In this document: positions 1 through 8,249 of the stretch, piece after piece
Layout of the letters: each line of letters opens with the position of its first letter
How positions within the stretch are numbered: the stretch's first letter is position 1
From: CAZIOH01 sp964540815
Lineage (GTDB): Bacteria; Myxococcota_A; Polyangia; Fen-1088
Length of the DNA stretch: 39,080 bases
Direction: 5' to 3'
NCBI GenBank assembly: GCA_964540815.1
Contig: CAZIOH010000063.1
Coordinates: 1-39,080 of the forward strand
Made by a program: the position numbers and the translations under genes
Notes under the pieces: model-generated
What the model saw: the letters and a program-made list of their open reading frames with translations, nothing else
The model's database searches: none
Told to the model about the DNA's origin: nothing

Positions 1-424
1 TGGTCATGCCGAGCAGATCGCGGATGGTGTTCTTGTACTCGGTGAGGGAGAGCCGCCGCGGCGCCTCGACCCCCGGCAGGCTCGGGGGCAGCGTCGTGGT
101 CGCGGAGGAGGGGGTGGTGCCGGTCGGTGTCGACGAGCTGCTGCCTGGCGCTCCGCTCGCCTGGGCTCCGCCTGGGGTCGTCGCCGTGGAGCCCCCGCCG
201 GGGGAGCCCGGGCCGACTGCGGAGCCCACCGACGCGTTGGTGCCCGAGCCGGAGCTGCCGGAGCCCGAGCCTGGATTGGGCGTCGGACCCGAGATCGAGC
301 CCTTGCACCCGATGCTCGAGCTCGCGAGCAACGCGGCGAGGGTCGTTCCCAGCGTCAAACCAAGGGTTGACGCAAGAGGTGACGATCGGCCGATGCAGTT
401 GGTGCGAAAGTCGGAGCCGCGCAT
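1..424 (-). CDS. DUF1592-family lipoprotein, 5' part only (runs off the left edge)
   Basis: Only about the first 140 residues lie in the window. The ATG at 424-422 is preceded on the minus strand by GGGAGGG with 7 bases spacing, which decides the start. An n-region with two Arg is followed by a hydrophobic stretch (LGTTLAALLA) and a lipobox-like SIGC, so the product is probably a lipoprotein. About 70 residues of Gly/Ser/Thr/Pro linker follow, then RRLSLTEYKNTIRDLLGM. That segment matches the N-terminal DUF1587 motif of the complete DUF1592 protein at 4058-5986 (RRLNNPEYDNTARDLIGT). By family precedent the rest should contain DUF1595, DUF1592, DUF1588 and DUF1585 blocks and a CxxCH heme motif, probably followed by a DUF1552 partner; none of this can be seen here. 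The biochemical function of the family is not established. The gene is divergent from the FGE-like gene. Confidence 0.85.
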   Translation of the reverse strand, partial: MRGSDFRTNCIGRSSPLASTLGLTLGTTLAALLASSSIGCKGSISGPTPNPGSGSGSSGSGTNASVGSAVGPGSPGGGSTATTPGGAQASGAPGSSSSTPTGTTPSSATTTLPPSLPGVEAPRRLSLTEYKNTIRDLLGMT

Positions 425-570
425 TGGGTCACCCTCCCGGCAGACGAAGACATTCGAGACGCCCCAGCGCGCATGGCCGGTTCGTCGTATGGACACGAGG
501 GCAGAACGGGCGCTGTACCTTCAGCCAATCTCGAAAGGCGATGGACCTGGCCGCGGGGGCACCTACACTC

Positions 571-2076
571 ATGACCGGTATGCGTATCTTCCGGGGGCCG
601 AGGGGATGCGCGCGGCGCGTTCATGGCGCGCCGCGCCTTGTCGTACGCGCATCAATCGCCACCCCGTGGCTCGGCTCGCCCTGGCCGCGGCCGCTTGTGG
701 GGCCGGCATCGGTTGCGTGTGTGATCTGGGTCTTCGGCGTCGCCTCTTCGTGCTCGCGCGGTGCAGCGTCGCTGGCCTCGGCGGACGCGCTGCCGGCCGG
801 GGATTGCGGGCAAGCGAGCTGTGATGCTGGCTGCGCTTCCGGAGATTCGGGCTGTCTGGCGCCGCCCGGACACGATCTCGTCCCGGTCGCGCGGATTCGT
901 TTCAACGACGTGCTGCCCACCGGCCCCGACGACTACCCCTACACGCCGGACGCGCTGCCCGCCGAGCCACCCGCCCCGCACTCGACGGTGTACCTCTCGG
1001 CGGCCTCCAGCTTCGATCCCGAGGGTCACCCGGTCACGTTCTTTTGGAACGTGCGAGATCACTCCGGCGCCTACCTGCCACTCGCTCCCGACGCCTCGGC
1101 GGCCCAGGTCTCGTTCTCCCCGGACTTCCTCGGTGACTACACCATCGCCCTCGAGGTGATCGAGGCGGACGGGCTCCATCAGCTCGCTCAGGTGGCCTTC
1201 AGCCTCACGGTGGCCCCTCGTCCCTGTGCGCCCGATGGGGTCGCGGCCCCGTGCTCCGACATGCTGGCGGTCCCCGGTGGCAGCTTCACGGCGGGCTCGG
1301 CCGACGGCGTTGGTTTCGCGAACGAGCACCCGGCCCACCCGGCCACCGTGGCGCCATTCTTGCTTGACAAGTACGAGGTCACGGTCGGGCGGTTTCGCAA
1401 GTTCCTGGCGACCTTCTCAGGCGACGGTTATCCCGACGGGACCGGCGCCCATCCCTTGATCCCGGGGAGCGGGTGGCAGTCGGTGTGGAACGGCCAGACC
1501 AGCGGGGACTACCAGCGATCCTTGAGCGAATGTGGCGGCCCATGGACGGACACGGTCGGCGACTCCGAAGCTCGCCCCGTGACCTGCGTGACCTGGTACC
1601 AGGCGTTCGCCTTCTGCATCTCCGAAGGAAAACGCCTGCCCACCGAGGCGGAATGGGAGTTTGCCGCGGTTGGCGGAGACGAACAGCGCACCTATCCCTG
1701 GGGCGAAGCGCTCCCGACGCCCGCGCTCGCGGTCTACGGGTGCAAGTTCGACGGCGTGGACGGCTGCAGCGTGGCCGATCTCCCGGTCGCTGGCAGCACG
1801 CCCGCGGGCGCGGGCCGCTGGGGACACCTCGATCTCGCGGGCAGCGTCTGGGAGTGGACCCTCGATGTCTACGACGCGTCCTACAGCGGCGCGCCCTGTG
1901 ACAACTGCGCGGACCTGACCGAGACCCCCGAGGATGGCCGGGTCTTCCGGGGTGGGGCCTACATTTTCGAGGACATGGGGATCGAGAGCGACCTGCGCGG
2001 TGCCTCGCGCCTCGGCTTCGACGCCAAGTTCCCCGACCCCACCCGGGGCCTGCGCTGCGCCCAGAGCATGCCCTGA
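571..2076 (+). CDS. Lipoprotein with Ig/PKD-like domain and FGE-sulfatase-type (SUMF1) domain lacking the catalytic cysteines
   Basis: About 501 residues. A hydrophobic segment ends in a lipobox-like VASSC, then a Cys-rich spacer, then a PKD/cadherin-like beta domain (about residues 110-220, with SFDPEGHPVTFFW and a GDYTIALEV strand). From about residue 231 (MLAVPGGSF) it is a formylglycine-generating-enzyme-like domain: DKYEVTVGRFRKF, the RLPTEAEWEFAA motif, GSVWEWT and a final RGLRCA. In true FGE the active-site pair sits in a GGSYxCxxxxC context. Here that stretch is GGAYIFEDMGI, with Phe466 and Ile471 at the two Cys positions. Sulfatase maturation is therefore unlikely, and a binding or structural role (as in other SUMF1-fold proteins) is more plausible. 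The start is uncertain: in-frame ATGs at 541, 571 and 580 lack a clear ribosome site. It converges on the DUF1552 gene. Confidence 0.8.
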   Translation: MTGMRIFRGPRGCARRVHGAPRLVVRASIATPWLGSPWPRPLVGPASVACVIWVFGVASSCSRGAASLASADALPAGDCGQASCDAGCASGDSGCLAPPGHDLVPVARIRFNDVLPTGPDDYPYTPDALPAEPPAPHSTVYLSAASSFDPEGHPVTFFWNVRDHSGAYLPLAPDASAAQVSFSPDFLGDYTIALEVIEADGLHQLAQVAFSLTVAPRPCAPDGVAAPCSDMLAVPGGSFTAGSADGVGFANEHPAHPATVAPFLLDKYEVTVGRFRKFLATFSGDGYPDGTGAHPLIPGSGWQSVWNGQTSGDYQRSLSECGGPWTDTVGDSEARPVTCVTWYQAFAFCISEGKRLPTEAEWEFAAVGGDEQRTYPWGEALPTPALAVYGCKFDGVDGCSVADLPVAGSTPAGAGRWGHLDLAGSVWEWTLDVYDASYSGAPCDNCADLTETPEDGRVFRGGAYIFEDMGIESDLRGASRLGFDAKFPDPTRGLRCAQSMP

Positions 2077-2097
2077 GGGCTCCCCGCCAACCCCGCG

Positions 2098-2443
2098 CAC
2101 GTTTACGTGTACGTTCACGCTTTACGTGGTCGTGGCCGACCCCCGTGATCGTGGCCGTGCACCTGAACGCCCCCGTGATCGTGAGCGTGATCGCCCCGAC
2201 CGCAAGAGCGACAACACGCAGGGGGACTGGGAAGGCGGTTGCCACAAAACCGCTGCAGTCAGCGGAACCCTCACCCGCCGCCTTCCGCCGCGGCCTTCTC
2301 CCGCTTGCGCGGGCGAGGCAGGAAGCCTGTCCATCCCACGCGACTCTCGATCACGTCCACGGGGGCCGTTCGCGTGCACGTACACGGCCATGACCACGGG
2401 GGTCGTACACGGCCACGTACACGTACACGTAAAGGAACACGGG
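2098..2443. repeat. Large imperfect inverted repeat (arms about 2098-2192 and 2350-2443)
   Basis: The gap of nearly 490 bases between the convergent FGE-like and DUF1552 genes contains two arms that read alike on opposite strands. Shared blocks in the same order are TTTACGTGTACGT, GACCCCCGTGRTCRTGGCCG, GAACG followed by CCCCCGTG, and CGTGATC. Within the arms CGTGTACG-type hexamers recur. The loop between them (2193-2349) is a C-rich stretch that includes the small hairpin CCCGCttgCGCGGG near 2299. No gene is supported in this interval. It could be a palindromic intergenic repeat family or a large stem-loop between converging transcripts. Confidence 0.65.
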
Positions 2444-2468
2444 TTCAGCTGACCCGCGCTCAACCACC

Positions 2469-2521
2469 AAAAGAAAACGGCCCGCGGAGAGGGGGCACTC
2501 GCCCCGACTCCACGAGCCGTC
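2469..2521 (-). terminator. Intrinsic terminator of the DUF1592-DUF1552 operon
   Basis: On the minus strand, 43 bases after the DUF1552 stop codon, ACGGCTCGTGGAG pairs with CTCCGCGGGCCGT (some G-T pairs). An inner stem GGGGC/GCCCC is capped by gagt. The stem is followed directly by TTTTCTTTT, a classic Rho-independent layout and rare T-richness for this DNA. Confidence 0.75.
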
Positions 2522-2563
2522 GTCTTCGGCTGCTCGCTCTGACCGCCGAGCGGGCTCTTGGCG

Positions 2564-4057
2564 CTAGGCCATGAGCTCGGGCAGCGGACCGCCGTCGGCC
2601 ATGCCCAGCGTGTCCTGCATGAGCCCATGCGCCTGCATGATCGAGATGAGGACACGTCCAGTCACCGGGCCCCCCATCGGACCAACCAGAGGTCGCGGGT
2701 TCGTGGGCTGGACGACGTAGTTGATGTGGCGCCCGTCGATCTTCATCTTGGCATTTCCACCGCCGGCCACCAGCACCGGCATGTCCCAGTGGTTGTGGGT
2801 CGCGCCGTCGCTGATGTCGCTCGAGAGGTAAAAGGTCGTGTGATCGAGCAGCGTCCCGTCGCCTTCCTGGATCTTGTCCATCCCTGACAGCAGCGTCGCC
2901 ACCTGGGTCATCTCCCAGGTCCCGATCTTCTGCAACGATGCCAGCTTGCCAGCGTCGCCATCGTGATGGGACGTGGCGTGGTGAGGCGTCCCGGTCCCGT
3001 TGTTGAGGAAGGAGTAATCGTTGTTGCTGGTCCCGTTGCCGAGCATGAAGGTCATCGACCGGGTCATGTCGCACTGGAAGGCCAGCCGCATCAGGTCGAT
3101 GAACATCGGCATGTGGCTCTCCAGGATGGTGCTCGGCGTGACGCCGCGGTCGAAGTTCAGGGTCTCGCCAGCCATCGGACGGGCGTTTGGCGTGCAACTG
3201 GCGGTGAGGGCGCTCATCGAGGTGTTCTGGATCTGGAGCTCGAGCGCGCGGACCGAGGTGCTGAATTGATCCAGCTTCTGCTTGTCCGTGGTGCTGAGCT
3301 TCGGGACCAGAGAATCGGCCTGAGCCTTGACGAGGTCGAGGATGCTGGTCTGATCGGCCTTGAGCTGGGCCGCCGCCATGCTCGCCGCGGAAGGAGCTCC
3401 CGTGGTGACCGGCGCCGGGGGAGTGAAGCCCTTGAACAGCTTGTCCCAGAGCAGCCCTGGGTCGTAGATGTTCGGCTGGGGGGCTCCCTTGATCCACGAG
3501 GCGGCACGCGAGAAGGTGCAGTCGACCCGATCGCACAGCCCATTGTCACCCTGGAGGCCGAGCTGCAAGGACGGAAACTTCGGCTGCGGCTGGCCCGTCG
3601 GGTTCAGGTAAGGCAACAGCAGCTGATCGACGCTGGTTCGGGCGGTCGAGGTCAGGTTGCCAAAGACCGACAGGAAGTTGAGGAACAGTCCGGTGCCGGC
3701 CCCGTGGTCACCCGGAGGACGTCCCACCTGCGCGATGGCCTGGCAGTCGGTGCCCGACACGATCAGCATCTTGTTCCGGATCACCTCGAGCGGCATCGAG
3801 ATTGGGGTCGCCACCCAGTTCTTGACCCCAGCCTGAGTGCCGAGGACCGGGGTCCACGCCGGCATGTTGAGGCCATTTGGAATGAACCAGGCCAGGAAAC
3901 GCCGGGGCGCGCTGACGGCAGCGGCGCCTGCGCGTCGAGTCCACAAGGCCGACTCGAGGAAGGGCAGTGCCATCGAAACACCGCCGGCACCCTTCAGGAC
4001 CAGTCGGCGCGAAATCTTTGGACCCATGTGGTTCTCCCGTTTCGAATTGGTCGCCAT
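2564..4057 (-). CDS. DUF1552 family protein with Tat-like signal
   Basis: About 497 residues, typical for DUF1552. The N-terminus has an SRRLVLKGAGG twin-arginine-like motif followed by a hydrophobic stretch (VSMALPFLES), so export by Tat is likely. The body has family features such as RRFLAWFIPNGLNM near the start, a central LDLVKAQADSLVPKLSTTDK helix region, and the C-terminal HNHWDMPVLVAGGG and LPELMA. DUF1552 proteins are almost always encoded beside DUF1592 proteins in Planctomycetes and Myxococcota; their activity is unknown. The ATG at 4057 directly follows the DUF1592 stop (TAAATG) and has GGGGAGGG 7 bases upstream. A second ATG at 4027 has GGGAG 6-7 bases upstream and would put the Tat motif at the usual distance from the start, so both are possible. 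It ends just before the intrinsic terminator. Confidence 0.9.
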   Translation of the reverse strand: MATNSKRENHMGPKISRRLVLKGAGGVSMALPFLESALWTRRAGAAAVSAPRRFLAWFIPNGLNMPAWTPVLGTQAGVKNWVATPISMPLEVIRNKMLIVSGTDCQAIAQVGRPPGDHGAGTGLFLNFLSVFGNLTSTARTSVDQLLLPYLNPTGQPQPKFPSLQLGLQGDNGLCDRVDCTFSRAASWIKGAPQPNIYDPGLLWDKLFKGFTPPAPVTTGAPSAASMAAAQLKADQTSILDLVKAQADSLVPKLSTTDKQKLDQFSTSVRALELQIQNTSMSALTASCTPNARPMAGETLNFDRGVTPSTILESHMPMFIDLMRLAFQCDMTRSMTFMLGNGTSNNDYSFLNNGTGTPHHATSHHDGDAGKLASLQKIGTWEMTQVATLLSGMDKIQEGDGTLLDHTTFYLSSDISDGATHNHWDMPVLVAGGGNAKMKIDGRHINYVVQPTNPRPLVGPMGGPVTGRVLISIMQAHGLMQDTLGMADGGPLPELMA

Positions 4058-5986
4058 TTACGGACCCTCCCCGCGGCTCGTGAGAAATGCATCGCTGGTC
4101 GCGACCGCCTTGAGAAGGCTAGGCCAGGTGCCCTGGGTGCCGGCCAAGGGGGCCGCCACGGTCTTGAGATAGGCGCGGGCATCGGGCGTGTCGAACGTCC
4201 GGCCGATGCCGTACGTCATCACTTGCTTGGTGAGGCACCAGGTCAACCGCGGATCCTTGGCCACCGCGTTCGCGAGGTCGAAGGGACCGCTGATGGGCGT
4301 TCCATCCGGCAACATCGACGATGCGTCGATCGCCACCCCGTTGTCCTTGGTGCGGTACGCGCCGATCGCGTCGTAGTTCTCGAACGCGAGGCCGAGCGGA
4401 TCGATGAGGCTGTGGCAGCCCGAGCAGTAGGGCTGCGCGCGGTGGATGGCGAGCACCTGCCGCACGGTGCCGGTGCCCTCCGCGGGGAGCTCGGGGATGC
4501 CCGGAGGGGGGGCCGGAGTTCCGTCACACAGCAGGTTCTCGAGGACCCACACGCCGCGCTTGACCGGCGAGGTCCGCTGCGGCAGCGAGGTGATCGTGAG
4601 GAAGGTCTCCTGGGTCAGGAACCCCATCCGCTGCATGTTCCCTGCCAGGCTGACCTTCGAGAAGGTGCCCGCCGCCCCGCCCGGGGCAGGAAGCCCGTAG
4701 TGCGTGGCGAGACGCGCGTTCACGAAGGTGTAGTTGGCGGTCAACAGAGCCGAGAGGGGCTGCTTGTCGGAGACCAGCGAGGCGAAGAACATCGTGGTCT
4801 CCGTCGGGGTGGAGAGCCGCAGGTTGTCGTCGTAGGTCATGCCGAACAGCGTGTCGTCCGGAGCCACGAGCGCGGTGTCGCGAATCGAGAGCCACCGTCC
4901 CGCGAAGTTGTCCACCAGGGCCTGAGCGCGGACCGGGTCGGTCATCAGGCGGTCGATCTGGGCGCTGTAGTCGGCGCCCGCGGTCGCCAGCTTGCCCGCC
5001 GCCGCCGCCGCCATGAGCTGCGTGTCAGGCATGGTCGTGCCGAGGAAGTACGACAGCCGGGTGGCCAGCTCGTAGTCGTTGAGCTTGGTCGGGGTGGGGG
5101 AGGCGGGATTGCCAGAGAGCTCGAGCCGGAACAGGAAGTTCGGCGAGAGCAGCACGGCCTGGATCGCCGCCGAGAGACCGGGTTGCGGATCGGCGTGCGC
5201 CGTGGCGATGGTGTTGGCCACCGTCACCACCTGCGTGACCTCGGCCGCGGTGACCGGGCGCCGGTAGGCGCTGGTCATGAACGGCGTGAGGATGGTCGTC
5301 AAGCAGGTCGAGAAGTTCGCGAGGGTCGGGGTGCAGGTCAGGATGCGGGTGCGGATGGGGTCGGTGGCCGGACGGGCCAGGAACTCCGCCGCCAGGCCCT
5401 GGGCCGCGCTTTGCGCCTGGGCGAACAGGAAGTCCGAATACACCAGCGTCTGGCCATTGGTGTCGAAGAGCTCGTTGACGTCATCGTCGGGGAACATGTA
5501 CGTCACGCTCGGCTTCGACATGGTGCCGATCAGATCGCGGGCCGTGTTGTCGTACTCGGGGTTGTTGAGGCGGCGCAAGACGACGCGGCCCGAGTCAACC
5601 CCGGTCGAGGCCGGCAGGTTGTCCCAGAAGCCGGCCGACTTCGCTCCAACGACGGGGGTGGGGGGGGCATTCCCTGCCATCATCCCGGGGGCAGTGGTCG
5701 GCATGCTGCCGGACATCCCGGTCGGCGCCGAGCTGGAGCCGGTCGGGGTCGTGGACCCTCCGCCCGTCGTGCTTCCGCTCGTCGTGTTTCCGTTGCTGGT
5801 GCCGCCACCCGCCGTGGAGCCTCCAGGCTTGGTGGGCGCGTTGGGTCCGACCGCTCCGGTGCAACCGGTGGCCAGGCCAAGCGTGCCCAGGGCAACCGCC
5901 ACCATTCCGAGGCGCTTGCCGAGTAGCATCCAATCACCCGGGTCGGCCAGACTGGCGCGACCGTTGCGACCCGATTCATTCCGCAT
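4058..5986 (-). CDS. DUF1592 family lipoprotein with c-type heme motif
   Basis: About 642 residues. I chose the ATG at 5986, which has GGGAGGG 6 bases upstream; the TTG at 6001 would overlap that ribosome site. A signal segment (MVAVALGTLGLATGC) predicts a lipoprotein, then some 70 residues of Gly/Thr/Ser/Pro linker. The multi-block architecture is complete: DUF1587 (RRLNNPEYDNTARDLIGT), DUF1595 (MTSAYRRPVTAAEV), DUF1592 (LSAAIQAVLLSPNFLFRLEL), DUF1588 (TSPVKRGVWVLENLLC) and DUF1585 at the C-terminus (TKQVMTYGIGR). Between the last two lies C521-S-G-C524-H525, a c-type heme attachment motif followed by SLIDPLG. The protein is thus probably a periplasm- or surface-exposed heme protein working with the adjacent DUF1552 product, with which it is contiguous (stop and start abut). 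Substrate and reaction are unknown. Confidence 0.92.
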   Translation of the reverse strand: MRNESGRNGRASLADPGDWMLLGKRLGMVAVALGTLGLATGCTGAVGPNAPTKPGGSTAGGGTSNGNTTSGSTTGGGSTTPTGSSSAPTGMSGSMPTTAPGMMAGNAPPTPVVGAKSAGFWDNLPASTGVDSGRVVLRRLNNPEYDNTARDLIGTMSKPSVTYMFPDDDVNELFDTNGQTLVYSDFLFAQAQSAAQGLAAEFLARPATDPIRTRILTCTPTLANFSTCLTTILTPFMTSAYRRPVTAAEVTQVVTVANTIATAHADPQPGLSAAIQAVLLSPNFLFRLELSGNPASPTPTKLNDYELATRLSYFLGTTMPDTQLMAAAAAGKLATAGADYSAQIDRLMTDPVRAQALVDNFAGRWLSIRDTALVAPDDTLFGMTYDDNLRLSTPTETTMFFASLVSDKQPLSALLTANYTFVNARLATHYGLPAPGGAAGTFSKVSLAGNMQRMGFLTQETFLTITSLPQRTSPVKRGVWVLENLLCDGTPAPPPGIPELPAEGTGTVRQVLAIHRAQPYCSGCHSLIDPLGLAFENYDAIGAYRTKDNGVAIDASSMLPDGTPISGPFDLANAVAKDPRLTWCLTKQVMTYGIGRTFDTPDARAYLKTVAAPLAGTQGTWPSLLKAVATSDAFLTSRGEGP

Positions 5987-6450
5987 CAAAGTCCCTCCCA
6001 ATTGTGTTCTTCAGCCGGGGCTCTCGAGGAACGCAAAGGCGCGACCGAACCTCGAAGGGCCTGGAGAAACTAACAGCTCTTCGCGGGCGCCGTCCTTACG
6101 GCGCACGCGCAAGGTTTGGGGCCTTCCTCACATCACCCGGGGCCACCCAGGCGGACGAATGGTCGAGCAATTCCGCGCATTTTGGAAGGTTCTCGGAAAG
6201 GCCGCTCGAGCCCGTTCGGGGGATGTCGAGCCTCGCATGCAGGCGCCTCGGATCCGGTCTGATCCTCCTTTGATTCTCGCCCGGGCCTCGACGCCGCCGG
6301 CCCGCGTAAGCTCTTGTTTTTCCGGAGATTGTGGCGCCCTCGGTCGAGAGTGGTGAGGCCCGATCCCGGCCACCTGCAGCGCTCCAGGGCCGGCATCTGG
6401 GGGGCACTTTGGTGTGCCAGGAGCGGCCCGCGGCGACTCTAGAGACGAAC
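5987..6450. other. Divergent intergenic region between the DUF1592 operon and the GH44 gene
   Basis: A stretch of 464 bases without a supported gene. It must carry the promoters for both directions, but I see no convincing -35/-10 pair or sigma-54 site. The one clear structure is the perfect hairpin at 6087-6104. Confidence 0.6.
6087..6104. other. Perfect 7-bp hairpin with CCTT loop
   Basis: GCGCCGT-CCTT-ACGGCGC forms a perfect stem. No T-tract follows on either strand, so it is not a standard terminator. It could be a leader structure or an operator-like palindrome between the divergent genes. Confidence 0.4.
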
Positions 6451-8196
6451 ATGTACGACCGATCTTCTTCTTGCCCCATCTCCTCCCCTGTGTGGCCCCT
6501 CCGCTCCGAGCCACATCATATTCCCCACATTCGAAACCCCTCCGCGCCGTGCGTCCGTGCGCTGGTTCCGGTGTTCGCCCTGATCGCGGGCCTGGCGTCT
6601 TCCTGCGCCAAGGATCCGCCCTCCACGGCGGTCGAATACAGTGGGTCGGTCGGCACGGGCCCCGACTGGAACGCCGACGTGGACCACGTCGCGTTCACCA
6701 TCGACCCCGGGCACCGCGGCCGCCCGATCTCTCCGTTGATTTACGGCTACAACGCGATCTCGGATCCGGGCGCGCGCGGCGTCGGGGCGTTGCGCGCCGG
6801 TGGCAATCGCTTCACCGCCTACAACTGGGAGAACAATGCATCGAACGCCGGCAACGACTACATGTTCCAGAACGACGGCTATCTGGTCAGGGGGTCTTCC
6901 AGCCCCGAGAGCCCGGGTGAAGCCATCCGTCCCACGCTGGTGACGGCAGGCCAGATCGGTGCGACGGCCATCGTCACGATTCCGATCGTGGACTACGTCT
7001 CGGCGGACAAGCAGCCGCCCGGGAACGTGATGAGCTCCGGCAGCGACTACCTCGCGACTCGGTTCAAGCAGAACAAGCCCACCCGGGGGACCGCGCCCGT
7101 CGCGGGGGTCGCTCCCGACATCACCGACGCGTTCGTCTACGAGGACGAGTTCGTGGCCTGGGTGGGCGCGGAGTTCCCTGGCCTCCCGGTGGCGTTCTCG
7201 CTCGACAACGAGCCCGATCTGTGGAGCCAGACCCACAAGGAGGTTCACCCCGCGGCGCTCACCTACGACGAGCTCGTCATGCGCAACATCGAGTACGCCG
7301 CGGCCATCAAGGCGGTGCGCCCCGACGCCCCGGTGCTCGGCTTCGTCAGCTACGGGTGGCAGGGTTACCTGTCGCTGCAGGCCGCGCCCGACGCCGGGCC
7401 GAAGGGGAACTTCATCGATTACTACCTGAAGCAGATGAAGGCCGCCGAGAGCACCCACGGCCGGCGGCTGGTGGACACCCTCGACCTGCACTGGTACCCC
7501 GAGGCGACCGGCATTGGCGCCGGGGGCGCCACGGTTCGTATCACCGGCGCCGACACCAGCCCCGGCGTGGTGGAGGCACGCGTCCAGGCACCGCGCTCGC
7601 TGTGGGATCCCGGGTACCTCGAGCAGAGCTGGGTCGCGGGGTCGGCGGGCGGGCCCATCGCGCTCGTGCCCCGCATCGAGGGGCAGATCGCGCGCGACTA
7701 CCCCGGCACCAAGCTCGGCTTCAGCGAATGGAACTATGGCGGTGGCAACGACATCAGCGGCGCGGTGGCGACCGCCGACGTGCTCGGGATCTTCGGGCGG
7801 GAGGGGGTCGGCCTCGCCAACGTGTGGCCGAGCGGCTCGGAGCCATTCACCGAGACCGCCGTGGCGATCTACCGGAGCTACGACGGGGCGGGCGCGCGCT
7901 TCGGTGACACCGCCGTCAGCGCCGTCACCAGCAGCATTCGCTCGTCGTCGGTCTACGCGGCGGTGGATGCGGCCAATCCGGGGCGGCTCGTGATCGTGGC
8001 CATCAACAAGCGGACCATCCCCACCACCGCCACCATCGCCATCTCGGGGGATCCCACCCGCACGTCGGCGGCGGTCTGGGTGGTCTCGGGCTCGAGCCCG
8101 GCGATCGCGGTCGCACCCGCCCTCTCTGCCAGTCAGCCCGGGACCTTCACCTACGAGATGCCCGCGCTGTCGGTGAGCGTGATCGTACCGTCCTGA
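6451..8196 (+). CDS. Glycoside hydrolase family 44 lipoprotein (endoglucanase/xyloglucanase)
   Basis: About 581 residues. A basic, His-rich n-region leads into a hydrophobic segment (ALVPVFALIAGLASSC) with lipobox Cys52, so the enzyme is predicted to be lipid-anchored and exported. The catalytic barrel starts with ISPLIYGYNA and GGNRFTAYNWENNASNAG. SLDNEPDLW supplies the presumed acid/base Glu254, and GFSEWNYGGGNDI supplies the presumed nucleophile Glu426. Their spacing of 172 residues agrees with what I recall for characterised GH44 enzymes. DTLDLHWYPEA is another family segment. The C-terminal 120 residues are the beta-sandwich usual for GH44. Family members cleave beta-1,4-glucan, often xyloglucan. 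The ATG at 6451 has only a weak ribosome site; a GTG at 6490 is an alternative. Together with the CE12-type esterase nearby this suggests degradation of plant-type polysaccharides. Confidence 0.9.
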   Translation: MYDRSSSCPISSPVWPLRSEPHHIPHIRNPSAPCVRALVPVFALIAGLASSCAKDPPSTAVEYSGSVGTGPDWNADVDHVAFTIDPGHRGRPISPLIYGYNAISDPGARGVGALRAGGNRFTAYNWENNASNAGNDYMFQNDGYLVRGSSSPESPGEAIRPTLVTAGQIGATAIVTIPIVDYVSADKQPPGNVMSSGSDYLATRFKQNKPTRGTAPVAGVAPDITDAFVYEDEFVAWVGAEFPGLPVAFSLDNEPDLWSQTHKEVHPAALTYDELVMRNIEYAAAIKAVRPDAPVLGFVSYGWQGYLSLQAAPDAGPKGNFIDYYLKQMKAAESTHGRRLVDTLDLHWYPEATGIGAGGATVRITGADTSPGVVEARVQAPRSLWDPGYLEQSWVAGSAGGPIALVPRIEGQIARDYPGTKLGFSEWNYGGGNDISGAVATADVLGIFGREGVGLANVWPSGSEPFTETAVAIYRSYDGAGARFGDTAVSAVTSSIRSSSVYAAVDAANPGRLVIVAINKRTIPTTATIAISGDPTRTSAAVWVVSGSSPAIAVAPALSASQPGTFTYEMPALSVSVIVPS

Positions 8197-8207
8197 GCGT
8201 CGAGTTC

Positions 8208-8245
8208 AATGCCGTTCGGTGAGCGTCCGATTGGAGGACGGCATT
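8208..8245. terminator. Stem-loop between convergent GH44 and kinase genes
   Basis: AATGCCGTTC pairs with GGACGGCATT (one G-T pair) around an 18-base loop, placed between the two stop codons. It lacks a T-tract on either side, so it is at best a Rho-assisted or bidirectional processing signal. Confidence 0.4.
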
Positions 8246-8249
8246 ACGG

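Noticed and set aside
571..2076. Active sulfatase-modifying factor (formylglycine-generating enzyme)
   Set aside because: Both catalytic cysteine positions are occupied by Phe and Ile, and no sulfatase gene is nearby.
2963..5926. 987-residue open frame antisense to the DUF1552/DUF1592 genes
   Set aside because: It crosses two well-supported genes and has shadow composition (Arg/Gly/Val/His) and no recognisable motif.
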